A DNA stretch of 64,000 bases from Bretschneidera sinensis (GCA_023935145.1 CM043699.1:74713138-74777137); one strand, 5' to 3'; positions 21,658-34,176 are shown, counted from the stretch's first letter. Program-made: numbers and translations. Notes: generated by a model not told the origin, from the sequence alone.

Positions 21658-22941
21658 TTGAGAAGCGGGAAGGAGTTGAAAGAACCCAGTAAGGCAGCAC
21701 GTAGAGAAGAAATTGAAAAAGAAGTAGTTGCTTCTCAACCTCAAACTGATCAGCCTAGAGGACTCGATAGTGAACAACCAATGGCATTGGTGACAAATCC
21801 TCCCTTTCCTACTAGACTGAATAAATCGAAAAAAGAGGAGAAAGAGAAGAAAATTCTTGAAACTTTTCGCAAGGTTGAGGTAAATATTCCTTTACTTGAT
21901 GCAATTAAACAAGTGCCTCGATATGCTAAATTTCTCAAGGAGTTGTGCACCAACAAGAGGAAGTTGAAAGGTAATGAAATGATAAGTATAGGGGAAAATG
22001 TTTCAGCCATCCTCTAGAAAAAATTACCTCCAAAATGCAAGGACCCAGGTATGTTTACTATCCCTTGCAAACTAGGTGATGTTAGGATTGAAAGAGCAAT
22101 GCTAGATCTAGGAGCTTCAATAAATGTCATGCCTCTCTCTATTTATTCATCTTTGAATATTGGTCCATTAAAAGAAGCAGGTGTGATTATTCAACTTGCT
22201 GATAGATCTAATGTATATCCTGAAGGAGTTTTGGAGGATGTCTTAGTGCAAGTTAATTGGTTGGTCTTTCCTGCTGATTTTTATGTTCTTGACATGGAAG
22301 AAGATGACTCTTCTAATTCAACATTAATGTTATTAGGAAGGCCATTTCTAAAAACATCTAGGACAAAAATTGATGTGCATGATGGTACACTCACAATGGA
22401 ATTTGATGGTGAAATTATTAAATTCAATATTTATGCCGCCATGAGGTACCCTAATGATGTGTCTTCTGTTTTTGTTATGGATGTTATTGACCCGTTGGCG
22501 CAGGAAATCTTTGATCTAGTTGATGATGATAAACTAAAAGTTACACTTAGCAGACATCTCACTCTTGAAGGGCTACGAAAGATCATGAAGAAGTTTGTGT
22601 TGGAGTCCGACCTACAGGATGCAATCTACGAATTGGAATCACTTAAACCTGTAAGGTATGATGTGTCTTACATTGAGTTGCCTCTTTCTCACACAAAACT
22701 TCTTCCTTCTATTGTGCAGGCACCAAAATTGGAATTGAAACCCTTAACAGATCATCTGAAATATGCATTACCTATGGCTTCACAAGAGCATATATCAAGC
22801 CAGAATTTGCGGATGTTACTGATGACATCCTTGAGGCGTCTCCAAAGCATACAATCACCGAATTTGGCAATGAAGCAGTGGCTGGTGCATTCGACCTATG
22901 TTTGTCTAGGAGGGAATAAGAGTGTCTGGCTGAAGACGTAA
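21658..22941 (+). pseudogene. Protease region of D, fused to a non-pol tail
   Basis: LRSGKELKEPSK, then the linker FRKVEVNIPLLDAIKQVPRYAKFL, a stop at 22015-22017, and the retropepsin core: FTIPCKLGDV, AMLDLGASINVMP (active-site DLGA), VLEDVLVQV, FPADFYVLDM, LMLLGRPFLKTSRTKIDV. At LKPLTDHLKYA, where pol elements go on to RT, the text jumps to ITPMASQE-like tail sequence shared with C, E and H (FADVTDDILEASPKHT and EFGNEAVAGAFDLC in another frame). The frame ends in block 1 at 22941. The fusion point is near 22766. Confidence 0.88.
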
Positions 22942-22969
22942 AACTTAGCGCTTTTGGGAGGCAACCCAA
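22912..22969 (+). other. Conserved block 1 of D
   Basis: ggaataagagtgtctggctg, aagacgtaaaacttagcgc, then ttgggaggcaacccaa (22954-22969), a perfect 5-bp stem with a 6-nt loop. Confidence 0.88.
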
Positions 22970-24763
22970 CTTTTTGTCTTACTTTTCTTGTTTTCTTTTT
23001 TTTATTCCTTTTTCTTTTATTTATATTATTTATATTTTATTTTATTTTTATCATTTTTCGAAGTGCAGTTGATTTTCTTTCCAATTTTTTTTGGTAGAAG
23101 ATGATTTTCGTAACTCATGGGCACGCCTTATGGAAAATCTTGATTCATGAAATTAGGGAACAAACCAGAAAAAATTGTTAAATCAGCTTGTGAGACTCGA
23201 AGACCAAGTTGCCAGATTGGACAGGAACATGATAGCTTTCTTTGCTTACATGGGATTCACACAACCTTCGCCTCCAAGCACGTGACTGATATCTTGGTTG
23301 ATGCTCAACATTTTCAGGGGAGTTTTCTACTTACTCTTGTTCTTTTATAGCTTTTAAGCATCTATTTTTGATACATTGAGGACAATGTATGGATTAAGTG
23401 TGGGGGACAGTCTCCGACATATGAATTTGAATTTGATTTTACTTTGAACTTCACTTTTCAAGAAAATTTTCAAAATCCAAGTGATACTTTAGTTCTTGTT
23501 TGTGATCATTCTCTTCTGAATTCTAGATTCTGTCAATGCTTGTCTTAAATGATCTAGATTATTGTGAATTATTGAGATAAATTGAAGCGTAATAAGGGAT
23601 TAGCATGAACGATTGAATTCTTATTTACTACACAGTGATTAACTGCTCTTGATGATTGATTGAATGAAAAATGTGTTGGATCTAATGCACATGACCCTTT
23701 TTGTGCGCTTTTGAGCCAATGAGCATTCATATTATATTATACTCCATTTTATTAATTGAGTGATTGTCACACATAGTTGATTTTTGTAGAACTTGCTTTG
23801 TTATGCATATCACGAAACTACATTGTTGAATTGGATGCATTGAATTAATAAGGGCATTTAGGTGGAACCATTTAGCTTTCTTAAAAAGCCTACCTTGATT
23901 TTTACCTTAGAAAGCCAATTTTGAACCTTGGCCCTTTTGTTGGAAGTTAACCATGGTATAAGCAATGTCAACCCATTCTTTTGTCGATTTCCCTCTTTTG
24001 AACCTCTAATTGAAGGATTGTACTAGCTTGTTCACATGAAGCTTCAAATTATCTCTGAAAGGATTGAAAGATGCTGGGAATAAAGTGATTCAAGTTACAA
24101 GTGCCTTGAATTGCAAAAAGAGAAAAAAAAAAAAGAAAATAGGTGGCCAGAGAAAAAGAAAAAGAAAAAATCAAAGAAAGAAAGAAAAAAAATATAGCCG
24201 GCCAAAAAGAGAGAAAAGTTGTGCAATTTTAATTGTTTGGAAGTGAATTGATTGAAGAAAACATTTGACATTATTGAGTTGTGCTTTGTGTGGAGAAGTT
24301 GGAATAATTCCTCTGATAAAAGTACCTAAAAATTCCTTCTCACCACACCTTACCTAAGCCCCGTTACAACCCATTTAAGACCCTTAGATTCTTTGCATTC
24401 AATTCAATCCATCGATGTGATATATTAGCAAGCTTATGGTTAAGATCTTCTATGTTTTGACTTGAGAGTTCATCGATACCCTTAACACTTTGAGCGTATT
24501 GAGTGAATCCAATGAGAGAGTGTTAAATCCTATTGCATTTTGATTTTGAGTAGATCATTGTGGTGATTGTTCATGGTGTGGTTTATAAGAATTTACACTA
24601 TGAAATTGTTCACTTCTTATTTGTCCTTCGATTTAAATCTTTAAGGCATGATAATTTGGATTATAGAGGATGAGTAAAGGTAGAAGAAGGGACGATGATG
24701 AGAAGTCACGTACTTGAGCTATTGTATGCTTGAGGACAAGCATTGTTTAAGTGTGGGGGAATT
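22970..24763 (+). other. 3' noncoding region and PPT of D
   Basis: Holds a T-rich tract; a possible coding remnant at about 23170-23292 (LVRLEDQVARLDRNMIAFFAYMG, heptad-like, recalling the C-terminus of the extra ORF of B; weak); an internal PPT copy with its box (cattgaggacaatg ... aagtgtgggggac, about 23376-23410); a purine island (24112-24212); and the terminal PPT (gaggacaagcattg ... aagtgtgggggaatt, about 24731-24763). Confidence 0.6.
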
Positions 24764-26045
24764 TGTTAAGGATTCATAATATCTATATGTTTGTTATAAT
24801 TCCTCATGTTTTAATGATTATAAATGCTTAAATCTTGGATTTTGATTATGTTTCGTATTTTGTGGAGTAGATTGAGGAGTTGAATCAAATTGAAGTCAAA
24901 ATCAAGAGATTTGTGAAGATGGGGCAGCAACCTGGAGCTGCAGCGCCAGAAAGCTGAGGCTGCAGCGCTAGCATGGTGATAATATGAAGAAGAGGCAGCA
25001 ACCTGGAGCTGCAGTGCCAGAAAGCTGAGGCTGCAGCGCCAGCATGGTGATAATATGAAGAAGGGGCAGCAACTTGGCGCTGTTGCTGCCCTGCAGCGCC
25101 AGAAAGCTGAGGCTGCAGCGCCAGCCCGCGGGTTTTGAAAGTTATAAATACTAACCCTAGCTGAAATAAAAGAGAAAGAGCTCGGACAGAAGAGGCGGCC
25201 GTTGAATAGAAAATCCCTCTTCTCTTTTCTTTAGGTTTTCTTTTAATTATGAGTAGCTAAATACTATTCTTCCAACTGAAGGATAATTGAAGTCTTGGTT
25301 CTTCAAGAATTGTGAGATCTAAATAATTTTCATTGCTCTTTTATTTCTTCTCTATTTATATATCTTCTATGTTTATTATCAATTATTGTCTTGGTTGATT
25401 GATGCAAAGGGCCCGTTGTTCAATTATCAGGTCAATAAATTGCCATTTAGAACTTTAAATCCGTAATTGTTTAAACATTCTAATATTAGTGGTAAAATAA
25501 CAAAGTTGATTATAACCAGATTTTCGATTTATGTTATGGAGATATATAACCTAGTCTAAATGAATCGAGCTTGTGTATTTGTTGGCTAGAATTGGTAGTC
25601 TCTCTAATTATTAATGCTGTCGATAGATTAAATCCTAAGAGCTTATTTAGGGTTGTTTATTAACAAGGGAAGTAAGCAAAGAGCTTGTTTTGGTTATCGA
25701 GAAAGTAAGGAGAGATAGGTTGTTAGAGCTTGTTAGCAACCATAACCAATTTGGTGAAGAATAGAAGATTTTATCCTTGTATCTGGGATCAATTCTCTGA
25801 ACCAATTCTGAAATTATAACTTCGGTTGGATATTTGCCCGATATTGATTTCTCCTTAGTTTTTAGTTGATTATAATTGCTTTCTCTTTTATTTCACTCCG
25901 AAATTTCAAACCCCTCTTTTCTCCGCTTTAATTTTCATTAAAATAAATCTACCCAATCCCTGTGGATTCGACCTTGCTCATCATTGTTACAATTTGTATT
26001 TTTGAGAGTGAGAATTTTATTATTTGTTGGATCCGACACCCACCA
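24764..26045 (+). repeat. 3' LTR of D
   Basis: TGTTAAGGATTC to CACCCACCA, 1282 bp. It has three 71-bp units (from 24922, 24993 and 25064) plus 11 extra bases in the last (ttgctgccc region). The 82-bp length difference from the 5' LTR equals 71 + 11. Confidence 0.92.
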
Positions 26046-26050
26046 ATACA

Positions 26051-26287
26051 CTAAGTCAGACTTGTGATGCCTTAGCCAGCTACTTGTAAGTAATTAGATT
26101 TTAAAAATCCTATTCATTTCGAGGATGGGTTTGTATTTTAAGCTCGCTCATGAATGAATATCATGGTTTTGTGTGCGACCTAAATTTTGGATACCATGAA
26201 TAATGGATTTATTTTGTGTTATTTGTTTTTCAGTTAGTTTTTAGTTTTGTATTGCTAAGGGACTAGCAATGTGTAAGTTTGGGGGTG
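26051..26287 (+). other. 3' noncoding tail of B with terminal polypurine tract
   Basis: Resumes after D with ctaagtcagacttgtgatgc, as in C on its sense strand. It ends in the PPT gtaagtttgggggtg (26273-26287), directly before the TG of the LTR. In live elements the PPT primes plus-strand DNA synthesis. A short inverted piece, tgctaagggactagcaat, precedes it. Confidence 0.8.
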
Positions 26288-26646
26288 TGATAAGTGCTTA
26301 AATATTCGTATTTAAGCCCCTTAATTTACATTTGTTAAGTTCCTAGTTGAGCTATTTCATGCTATTTTGTTAATTTTCTGTGTTTTCTGTGTTTTCCTAG
26401 GTTATTGAAGGAAAGGGAGCATTATATGGGTTGGAGAAAAAAAACTGGAAGGATTAGAAACTGCACATAGTGCGATCGAGTGCACCTACGCTCGAGTGCA
26501 CAAGTATGAGATCGAGTGCACACGTACAGTAAAACGGTAGAACCTATTTTGGAAAGTAGGGATCAGGTTGTGTTTTACGAGTTAGGGTTTCTAGATGTCC
26601 CAATACCTTATAAATAGGCCTATAAACACATAAACAAGAGGCTTCC
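26288..26646 (+). repeat. 3' LTR of B, first part
   Basis: Starts TGATAAGTGC. It has a shortened GCGATCGAGCGC cluster (26468-26525) and TATAAATA at 26609-26616. It breaks at gaggcttcc, where E is inserted. Confidence 0.9.
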
Positions 26647-27957
26647 TGATTACGCCCAAAATATAACGTGGTATTGTAGTACAGCTTTGGGGTGTCGATT
26701 CCACAGGGAAACAAGTTAACTACAAAGGAAGGGGTAAACTTTAATCCAAAACGATAAATCCAAATGAGTAAGAGAATCTGAAATTGATAGTGAAACAATT
26801 GTGTAAAGTTGATTGTGAAATATAATAGGGGAACAACAAGGATCCGGGAATCCTCCCTAGGTTTGTTGCCCTAATCCTAACTTGATTCAATCATTTTTAT
26901 CTCGATTGCACGTTTCACTTCCCAAATAGGCAATCAGTAAATATTCAATGAGAACATGTATAAACCTTAATTTGATTGTTAAGAAATACTTTTTATTTTC
27001 AATTCATGCACACATGATCTATCCTATAAGTTTATCAAGAAATGAAAATATATCTTTGATGACAATATTGCAGTAATGGAAAAACCTAAAGGCTAGATCT
27101 ACCGGACTCAATCATACCCAAATAATCTTGACATAAAGAAAACATGACTAAATTTATATCAAGGAGAAAGATACAATCACCGGATTAGATGAAATCTTGT
27201 AATTAGATTAAAAAGTAAATCATAACAATGTTTGAACGCTAAAGCTCTGTTACAACTGAATCGAGTAAGGGAAATAGAAACAACTACACCTAGGGATTCA
27301 TCCCTTCGCCTTGCTTGGAGATTAGTTAGCCATGGGGCTCATGGTTGCACACTTTGATGGAGGAAAAGTTGCTGCTTCCTTGAGTTTTCTAGGTTTTTTT
27401 TTTCTATTTTTGAATGTCTAATTACAAACCCTAAGTGGTCTATTTATAGTGTACAAGGCCTAAGGGTGTTTTAGGGTTTGAATAAGTCATTAAAGACCTA
27501 ATTAGGGTCTAACTCAGAGAACAGGGTCTGTGTGCGCGCTGCACCTTGGACTTAGTTGCGCTGCACTTTGGCTTTCGTCAAGTTTCTTGTGTGTTCGGTG
27601 GGGTGTGCCTTAGCTTCTCCAGGGTGTGTCTCAGCCCTTTCAGGTGCACCTTAGCTTGACCCAAGGTGCGCCTCAGCCCTTCAAGGTGCACCTTGACCTG
27701 ATTTGTAAATATCTTCTTTGTTTTATCTCTCCGCAGTCATGGCTCCACTTTGGTATGCATCAAATCATCTTGCTTCAAGCATCGAATGCTTTTTCCATCT
27801 TTTTTAACTCAAGATACCTGAAAATGCAAGAAATAAGTTAATGTTCCAAAGATACCACTTTAGAGTTGTTAACGAATAAAAATACAATTAAAACCTAAAT
27901 CAACCCTAAAGTGCTAACAAATAAGTACGATTAAGATGCATTTTATGGCTCTCATCA
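26647..27957 (-). repeat. 3' LTR of E
   Basis: TGATTACGCCC to CTCTCATCA on +. A cluster of aaggtgcgcctcagc-type repeats is at 27530-27700; a minus-strand TATA (tataaata) is at 27448-27441, about 80 bp downstream of it in the sense direction. U5 motif near 26690-26710. Confidence 0.9.
27530..27700 (-). repeat. GC-rich aaggtgcgcctcagc repeat cluster in the 3' LTR of E
   Basis: About six imperfect copies of a 12-15 nt motif, some nearly self-complementary (aaggtgcacctt). The copy in the other LTR is at 32440-32610. Confidence 0.75.
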
Positions 27958-29600
27958 CAACCCTCAACTAGCTTATTGCTAGTCCCTAGAAATTCAAGCG
28001 AAAACAAGAGATGAATTCTACGGTGGGAATCAAAGTAAATGAAAAGCAATATTAGTGTTAACCAAGACTAATTCACATTTTGTCTCAAAAAATTGCACAT
28101 AACACATGGCACAAAGAATCGTTAAATTTCACCCAAATCCAAAAGTAATCCAAACATCAATTTTAAAATTGTTATCGACTCTTAACATCTATCTTACCAC
28201 AATCCATTAATCTGAACACCCGAATGATTTTATGCACAACATTCATGAATACAAGTCTTGGCCTCTTAAACCATAACAAATTGTGTGACATCAATCACAT
28301 AAACAAGCTCCATAGGCTTACTTTTCAAATCACTCTCCACTATTGTAGAAAAAATCACACTACATTGGATCAAATGGTCTTTAAAAAGCTTGTAACGTTA
28401 TGCTAAGGTAAAGGCTAAGAAAGAACAGGAAGGATTCACAAGTAAAAGAACTTAATCTCTTAGTTTTAAACACAATCACTTTAAGCACTTGATAACCTTT
28501 ACTGACACCCAACTCTTTCAACCATTTTCCTAGCATTTCTTTCAACAAATCACTATTTTTTTTTATAAGAGCATATCTTCGATAAGTCACCACTTTTCCT
28601 TTCTTTTCTTTTTTCTTTGATATCCTTCACTTCTTTTTTTTTTCTTTTCTATTTTGGCATAAGACCATTCACCTTCTCTTTTATTCTCTTCTTTTCCACA
28701 AGCCCCAACTTATCTTCTTTAATATACTTCGGTTATGGTTTTTCATATTTCCCATCTTTACTCCTTTTAAGTGCTTCTTAGCAAATGTGTACAACTAAGT
28801 TCTTTTAAAAGAAGGGTAAGGATAAAATATTTTTAGGCTTATAAGGGAAAGTAAATGGGTTATCGAAAGAAACAAGGCTCAAATTCTTTAAAAGCTCAAA
28901 CAGGTGACTAGCGATAAATATAGCAATGGTAAGTTTGAAAGGCTCAAACGGTTCAAAAATGGCCTATATCATATCCTAAGTAGTGTGCATTCTAGAAATT
29001 CACCTCAAGTGATTATCAAATAAGTTCTAGAGCTTGTCGAGACCGCAAAAGTATTCACAAAACAATCAAACATAAAACTTCTCTAAGTGCTTAAGACTAA
29101 TCATACATTCTTACCGCAAACTAGAGTCTCAAACCAAGTGAAGATTGATACTTAAAATAATTTCAAACCGAAGTAAGATTTAACTTTTTCTAAATGCTAT
29201 ATGTTATCTCAATTAAGCTTATATCATTGACATGTGAATTATATCCAAGGCAAACACAAAGCATGCTAAAAACAAACAAAAAGGGAAAATGACACCAAGC
29301 AGTTCAATGGAAAAAGAAAAAAAAATGTATGGAAATAAAGAATATGGAAACAAAGAGATGCGTTTCCTCCACCTCCAACTTAAAAATTGCATTGACCTCA
29401 ATGTAAAAGAAAGAGTAAAGGAGACTCCCTTTGTAGCTAAAGGTGCACAAAAGCTGAAAATTGTGCTCCACCATTTGAACTGCTTCGTATATTTGTCCCT
29501 GAAAAAGAAATACAAAAGTAAAACTGGAAAACAGCAAAATAATGATAATAAATAAGAAAAAGAAATATGAAAAACAGTAAAAAAATAAAAGAATATGTTG
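27958..29600 (-). other. 3' noncoding region of E
   Basis: Terminal PPT on the sense strand at 27958-27970 (a weak aaccctcaacta on +). It has a pyrimidine-rich island (28555-28700; purines on the sense strand), a further ccccaactta PPT-like copy near 28703, and the acceptor-like ccctgaaaaag (about 29500). Text matches H (38580-39920) closely. Open frames here are low-complexity by-products. Confidence 0.65.
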
Positions 29601-29657
29601 TGGGTTGCCTCCCATGAGCGCTAAGTTTTACATCTTCAGCCAGACGCTCTTATTCCC
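29601..29657 (-). other. Conserved block 1 of E
   Basis: tgggttgcctcccatgagcg, ctaagttttacatcttcagc, cagacgctcttattccc on +; overlaps the stop of the gag tail (29652-29650). Confidence 0.85.
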
Positions 29658-31279
29658 TCTTTGAAAAACATAGGTTGAATGCACCAACCACTGCTTCACT
29701 GCCAAATTCGGTGCTCGTATGCTTGGTGGCTTTCATCCACGTCCTCTGATTTTTTCGTTGTTGGGATGTGTAATAACTTACCACTTACTGTCTCAATCGC
29801 ATTCACCTCCTTCACATTCTATTGCACCATGTGCTGACCATGAGATGTGGACTGAGCTTGAGAAATGTGGACTGAGCTTGAGAAGGGAACTTACCTCGCT
29901 CAGTCACACTCAAGTAGCTCATTAACTTGGACACTTGGCTCTTTATCTCTTTATTTTCTTCAACAACATGCACAATTAAAGATTCAAGCCTTTGATTAGT
30001 CTTCCCATGTGCTTCAATAAAAGCATGCAAAGTTTCTTCTAAAGGACTCATAAAAGATACAGGTGCATGATATGGTTCAAGATATGGTGCAGGGGGTTGT
30101 ACAAGCTACTGGTTTTCAGACTTCCAGCCGAAGTTGGGGTGATCTCGTCATCCCGGATTATAAGTATCAGAGAAGGATGTCAAAGGCCTATTGTACATGC
30201 CTAAGGCATTACATTGTTCCTTATACATCCCTCTCATCTCAGCAAATGTGGGACACTCTTGGGCGAGATGATCTACCCCGCCACACACAAAACATGGTTC
30301 AAAAGATTTTGAATGATTAACCACGTGTGTTGGCTTTAAGCTCTTAGTTTTTAATACCTCTAGTTCCCTAGTGAGCATCTCGACCTTGGCCTTAAGGTTA
30401 TCCTCTTCCCTAAGATGGTAAATTCCACCACCATTTGGGTTCCCTATAGGTCATGATCTATTTGTGCTTTTAGTAGCACTAGGTCCAGTCTAAGTGTGAG
30501 CTTTTTCAGCAAGCTCATTGAGGTACTCTATGGCCTCATCAGGATCTTTCTCTAAAAATTCACCATTACACATCATCTTTATGAATTGGCGCTCTCTACA
30601 TGTAAGTCCCTCATAAAAATTAGCTGACTAAGAGCCAGTTCTCATACCCATGGTGAGGGCACATGCTCAATAACTCATTAAATCTCTCCCAAGACTGATA
30701 TAAGGTCTCACTATCCTTTTGTGTAAAGGTGGAGATTTGCCTTTTCAAAGCGTTGGTCTTATATTGGGGAAAGTATTTGTTAAAGAAAGCCCGAGTCATC
30801 TCAGTCCATGACCCAATAGATCATTGTCTAAGTGAGTATAGCCAACTCTTAGCTCTATCCTTCAAAGCGAAAAGAAAAAACTTAACCCTCACAATGTCAT
30901 CGGTTTCATCTTGACTATGAAAAGTCGCGACTACTTCCTCAAATTCTCTAATGTTAACATATGGGTTTTCATTGTCCAAGCCATGAAATGTAGGGAGTAA
31001 TTATTTCATCCCTGTTTTAAACTCTAATTGGCGAGTATTGGCTGGAAACATAATGCATGATGGTGTGGCTGTGCGTGTAGGGTGGAGGTAATCCTGAAGT
31101 GTCCTAGTAATATTCTCATTATGGTTATCGACCATGTTAACAAAATTCTCTAAATTCTCCCTTGGGGGTACAATATGGTTTTATCTAGGCGAGGTTTCAT
31201 TAATGGACATGGAAGGAAAGGGTAATTCTAATTCGGGTCCTTTAATGAATCTACCTCGCAAATCTCTCGGTCTAAGCAT
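29650..31279 (-). pseudogene. Gag of E (broken)
   Basis: ATG at 31279 (MLRPRDLRGRFIKGPELELP, as in H). Then CIMFPANTRQLEFKTGM, FHGLDNENPYVNIREFEEVV, KDRAKSWLYSLRQ-stop (CGA to TGA site shared with H), MTRAFFNKYFPQ, SWERFNELLSMCPHHG and a CCHC knuckle CFVCGGVDHLAQEC (about 30250-30292). Heptad-rich LEETLHAFIEAHGKTNQRLESLI near 30000. It ends with EFGSEAVVGAFNLC and a stop. Many stops and frame changes; a 20-bp duplication (gaaatgtggactgagcttga) near 29860. Confidence 0.85.
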
Positions 31280-31535
31280 ACACCAATTGAGTCAGAGAGG
31301 AAATAAATAAAACAGAATAATAATAAATAAAAAAAAAATCAAGAAATCAAAACTTAGAAAAAAGAACAATAAAAAATATTGTAAAAAGAAAGAAGGAAAA
31401 TAAAAAAAAATAATGCAGCAAGCTAAAAGAAGGAATGGAGTTACCGCCTTTATAGCTACTAAAAAGAAAAACTATTTACAACTCTTCAACCGTCTTGTCT
31501 TAGGGTTGACAATCTTCCTTGTACTTAAGCGCGTC

Positions 31536-31553
31536 TCCCCGGCAATGGCCCCA
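31536..31553 (-). other. Primer-binding site of E (tRNA-Asp)
   Basis: tccccggcaatggcccca on +, two mismatches. Leader 31280-31535 is A-rich with no feature. Confidence 0.8.
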
Positions 31554-31558
31554 AAATT

Positions 31559-32867
31559 TGATAACGCCCAAAAATAATGCGGTATTGTAGTATAACTTTG
31601 GGGTGTCGATTCCACAGAGAAACAAGTTAACTACGAAAGACAAGTTAAACTTTAATCCAAAACGATAAATCCAAATGAGTAAGAGAATCTGAAATTGATA
31701 GTGAAACAATTGTGTAAAGCAGATTGTAAAATATAATAGGGGAACAACAAGGATCTGGGAATCCTCCCTAGGTTCGTTGCCCTAATCCTAACTTGATTCA
31801 GTCGTTTTTATCTCGATTGCACGTTTCAGTTCCTAAATAGGCAATCGGTAATTATTCAATGAGAACGTGTATAAACCCTATTTTGATTGTTAAAAAATAC
31901 TTTTTATTTTCAATTCATGGACACATGATCTATCCTATAAGTTTATCAAGAAACGACAATATATCTTTGATGACAATATTGCAGTAATGGACAAACCTAA
32001 AGGCTAGATCTACTGGACTCAATCATACCCAAATAATCTTGACATAAAGAAAGCATGACTAAATTTATATCAAGGAGAAAGATACAATCACCGGGTTAGA
32101 TGAAATCTTGTAATTAGATTAAAAAGTAAATCATAACAATGTTTGAATGCTAAAGCTCTATTACAACTGAATCAAGTAAGAGAAATAGAAACAACTACAC
32201 CTAGGGATTCATCCCTTTGCCTTACTTGTAGATTAGTTAGCCATGGGGCTCATGGTTGCATACTTTGATGGAGGAAAAGTTGTTGCTTCCTTGAGTTTTC
32301 CAAGTTTTTTTTTTCTATTTTATGAATGTCTAATTACAAACCCAAGTGGTCTATTTATAGTGTACAAGGCCTAAGGGTGTTTTAGGGTTTGAACAAGTCA
32401 TTAAAGACCTAATTAGGGTCTAACTCGGAGAACAGGGTCTGTGCGCGCGCTGCACCTTGGCTTTTGTCAAGTTTCTTGTGTGTGCGGTGGGGTGCGCCTC
32501 AGCTTCTCCAAGGTGTGCCTCAGCTCTTCAAGGTGCATCTCAGCTTGATCCAAGGTGCGTCTCAGCCCTTCAAGCTGCACCTCAGTTGATCCAAGGTGCA
32601 CCTTGACCTGATTTGTAGAGATCTTCTTTGTTTTATCTCTCTGCAGCCATGGCTCCACTTTGGTATGCATCAAATCATCTTACTTCAAGCACCGAATGCT
32701 TTTTCCATCTTTTTTAACTCAAGATACCTGAAAATGCAAGAAATAAGTTAATGTTCTAAGGATACCACTTTAGAGTTGTTAACGAATAAAAATGCAATTA
32801 AAACCTAAATCAACCCTAAAGTGCTAACAAATAAGTACGATTAAGATGCATTTTATGGCTCTCATCA
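31559..32867 (-). repeat. 5' LTR of E
   Basis: TGATAACGCCC to CTCTCATCA on +, 1309 bp. GC-rich cluster at 32440-32610, TATA at 32359-32352, U5 motif near 31600-31620. Confidence 0.9.
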
Positions 32868-33732
32868 CTTCCTTTTAGTTTTAGTTTTGATTTTTAGAGG
32901 AGGAGACTGTAGAGACGAATTGACGACTTTTTTCTGTAGTACTTTCGGGTTTATTCTTCTCCCTTTATTTTTACTTTATAAAGATGTTCAATATCAGAAC
33001 CATGTGTAACTAACTTACTAGTAGGGCTCGATTGAAGCCCTAATTATGCTTTTCCATATATGAGTATTGTTGCCTTTGCAATAGCTGTATTATGATGCTT
33101 TAATTGATTAATGCCAGTTTTATCGAATTCCTCATATGTGTTTGCATGATTAACATATGTATATGGTATGGATTAGTTAATTAAATCAATTTGGATGATC
33201 AATTCCTAGGTTTAATAATAGTAACAAAAGAAATCCACGCCGGATTCTTGGGTTAATCAACATGGGAAACCAGGAGTATATAATATGCCCTAAGTCTTGT
33301 GTGTTTGTTTATGCTCTCTTAAAGAACAACTTAGTATACACCATGCTAAATCCTTTAAGAAAGAAAAGAGTTAGAGTATACACCATGTCTAACTCATGGC
33401 TTAGGGAAAGCAATAGCTTAAGGAGTACACACCATGTCCTTAGGTTAACAACATTAGGTATTCGTAGTATGGCTAAAGCATTGGCACACTATTTATTCGG
33501 AAAGTATGATTAGTGGTGGATATCAAAGCCCAACACTTCTATCATTATCGACTCAAACTCAATATTTATTTCTATCGTTTTATATTGTAAAACTAATTCT
33601 AAAGCGAAATTGACCAATCCCTGTGGAGATGATCTCGCATTTGTACACTATACTGCTCTGTTGACCTTGTGCCCTTGCAAGTAAAACGGTTCAATTATTT
33701 GCTTATTAAGTTTGGTAGATTTTTGCACAACA
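32868..33732 (+). repeat. 3' LTR of B, second part
   Basis: Resumes at cttccttttagttttag, matching the uninterrupted 5' LTR near 3552, and ends GCACAACA at 33732. It includes the acaccatg stretch (33338-33440) and the U5 motif (about 33615-33640). Confidence 0.9.
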
Positions 33733-34143
33733 CAAACAACAAGCTTAGTAAAAGGTACTATAGCCCTCTTTAGACCCTCCACTACATTTGGGAATGTTTC
33801 TTACAAATTACAGTTGCCAAATGACAGTAAGATTCATCTTGTCTTCCATGTCTCTTAGATTAAGCCTTTTACTAGTTCCCCATCACTACCAGAGGCAATT
33901 ACCTTACCTTCAGATAGCATTAATAATATCTCTCTCATTGTGCCCCTTACTATATTAGCACACAAATAGTTGATTCTTAAGGGCAATATGATTGATCAAG
34001 TATTGGCACAATGGCAAGGTTTACTTCTAGAAGAAACATCTTAGGAGAATGTTCAAGAAATATTTCAGACTTACCCTGACTTGAATCTTGAGGACAAAGT
34101 TCATTTTGATGGGGAAGAGTATGTTATAGCTCAAGACCAATGA
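33733..34143 (+). pseudogene. Chromovirus integrase C-terminus and chromodomain-like end (element A)
   Basis: This continues A beyond B. Reading with frame changes gives KLSKRYY, then FPFH-like integrase C-terminal text, then VLAQWQGLLLEETS-stop-ENVQEIF and NLEDKVHFDGEE. The VLxQWxG...EEtsWE pattern is the chromodomain-like signature of chromoviruses. The Trp of the signature is now a stop (TGG to TAG). In live elements this module steers integration toward chromatin marks. Several frameshifts make it non-functional. Confidence 0.75.
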
Positions 34144-34176
34144 GTGCACACTAAGGGTTCAACACAAAGAGATAGT

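Larger units (their letters stand above)
19036..26045 (+). mobile_element. Element D: gag-protease LTR retrotransposon without RT or integrase
   Basis: 7.0 kb with a perfect TSD ataca (19031-19035, 26046-26050). LTRs differ by roughly two dozen substitutions by eye over 1.2 kb, plus a repeat-copy change, so the insertion is fairly recent. It encodes gag and protease, then jumps at about 22766 to a tail shared with C, E and H and the block 1 hairpin. RT, RNase H and integrase are absent, so it must have moved with enzymes from elsewhere. Confidence 0.92.
26647..32867 (-). mobile_element. Element E: gag-only LTR retrotransposon inserted in the 3' LTR of B
   Basis: 6.2 kb, perfect TSD cttcc (26642-26646, 32868-32872); the empty site is visible in the 5' LTR of B near 3552. 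LTRs of 1.31 kb, degenerate tRNA-Asp PBS, a gag with many stops, block 1, and a 3' noncoding part like that of H. No protease, RT or integrase. Confidence 0.93.
3166..33732 (+). mobile_element. Element B: Athila/Tat-like Ty3/gypsy retrotransposon with pol and an extra 3' ORF
   Basis: Order: 5' LTR, PBS, gag, protease, RT, RNase H, [C inserted], integrase, leader with intron-like sequence, extra ORF, long 3' noncoding region, [D inserted], PPT, 3' LTR [E inserted]. TSD aaaac (3161-3165) and caaac (33733-33737), one mismatch. Without inserts it is about 11 kb. It is the only tRNA-Asp-primed element here that retains reverse transcriptase and integrase. tRNA-Asp PBS, the DLGA-type protease and the integrase text place it near Athila/Tat; finer placement is not attempted. 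Confidence 0.9.

Noticed and set aside
29219..29615. Several overlapping Phe-rich or Lys-rich open frames in E
   Set aside because: They arise from A/T runs in the 3' noncoding region on both strands.
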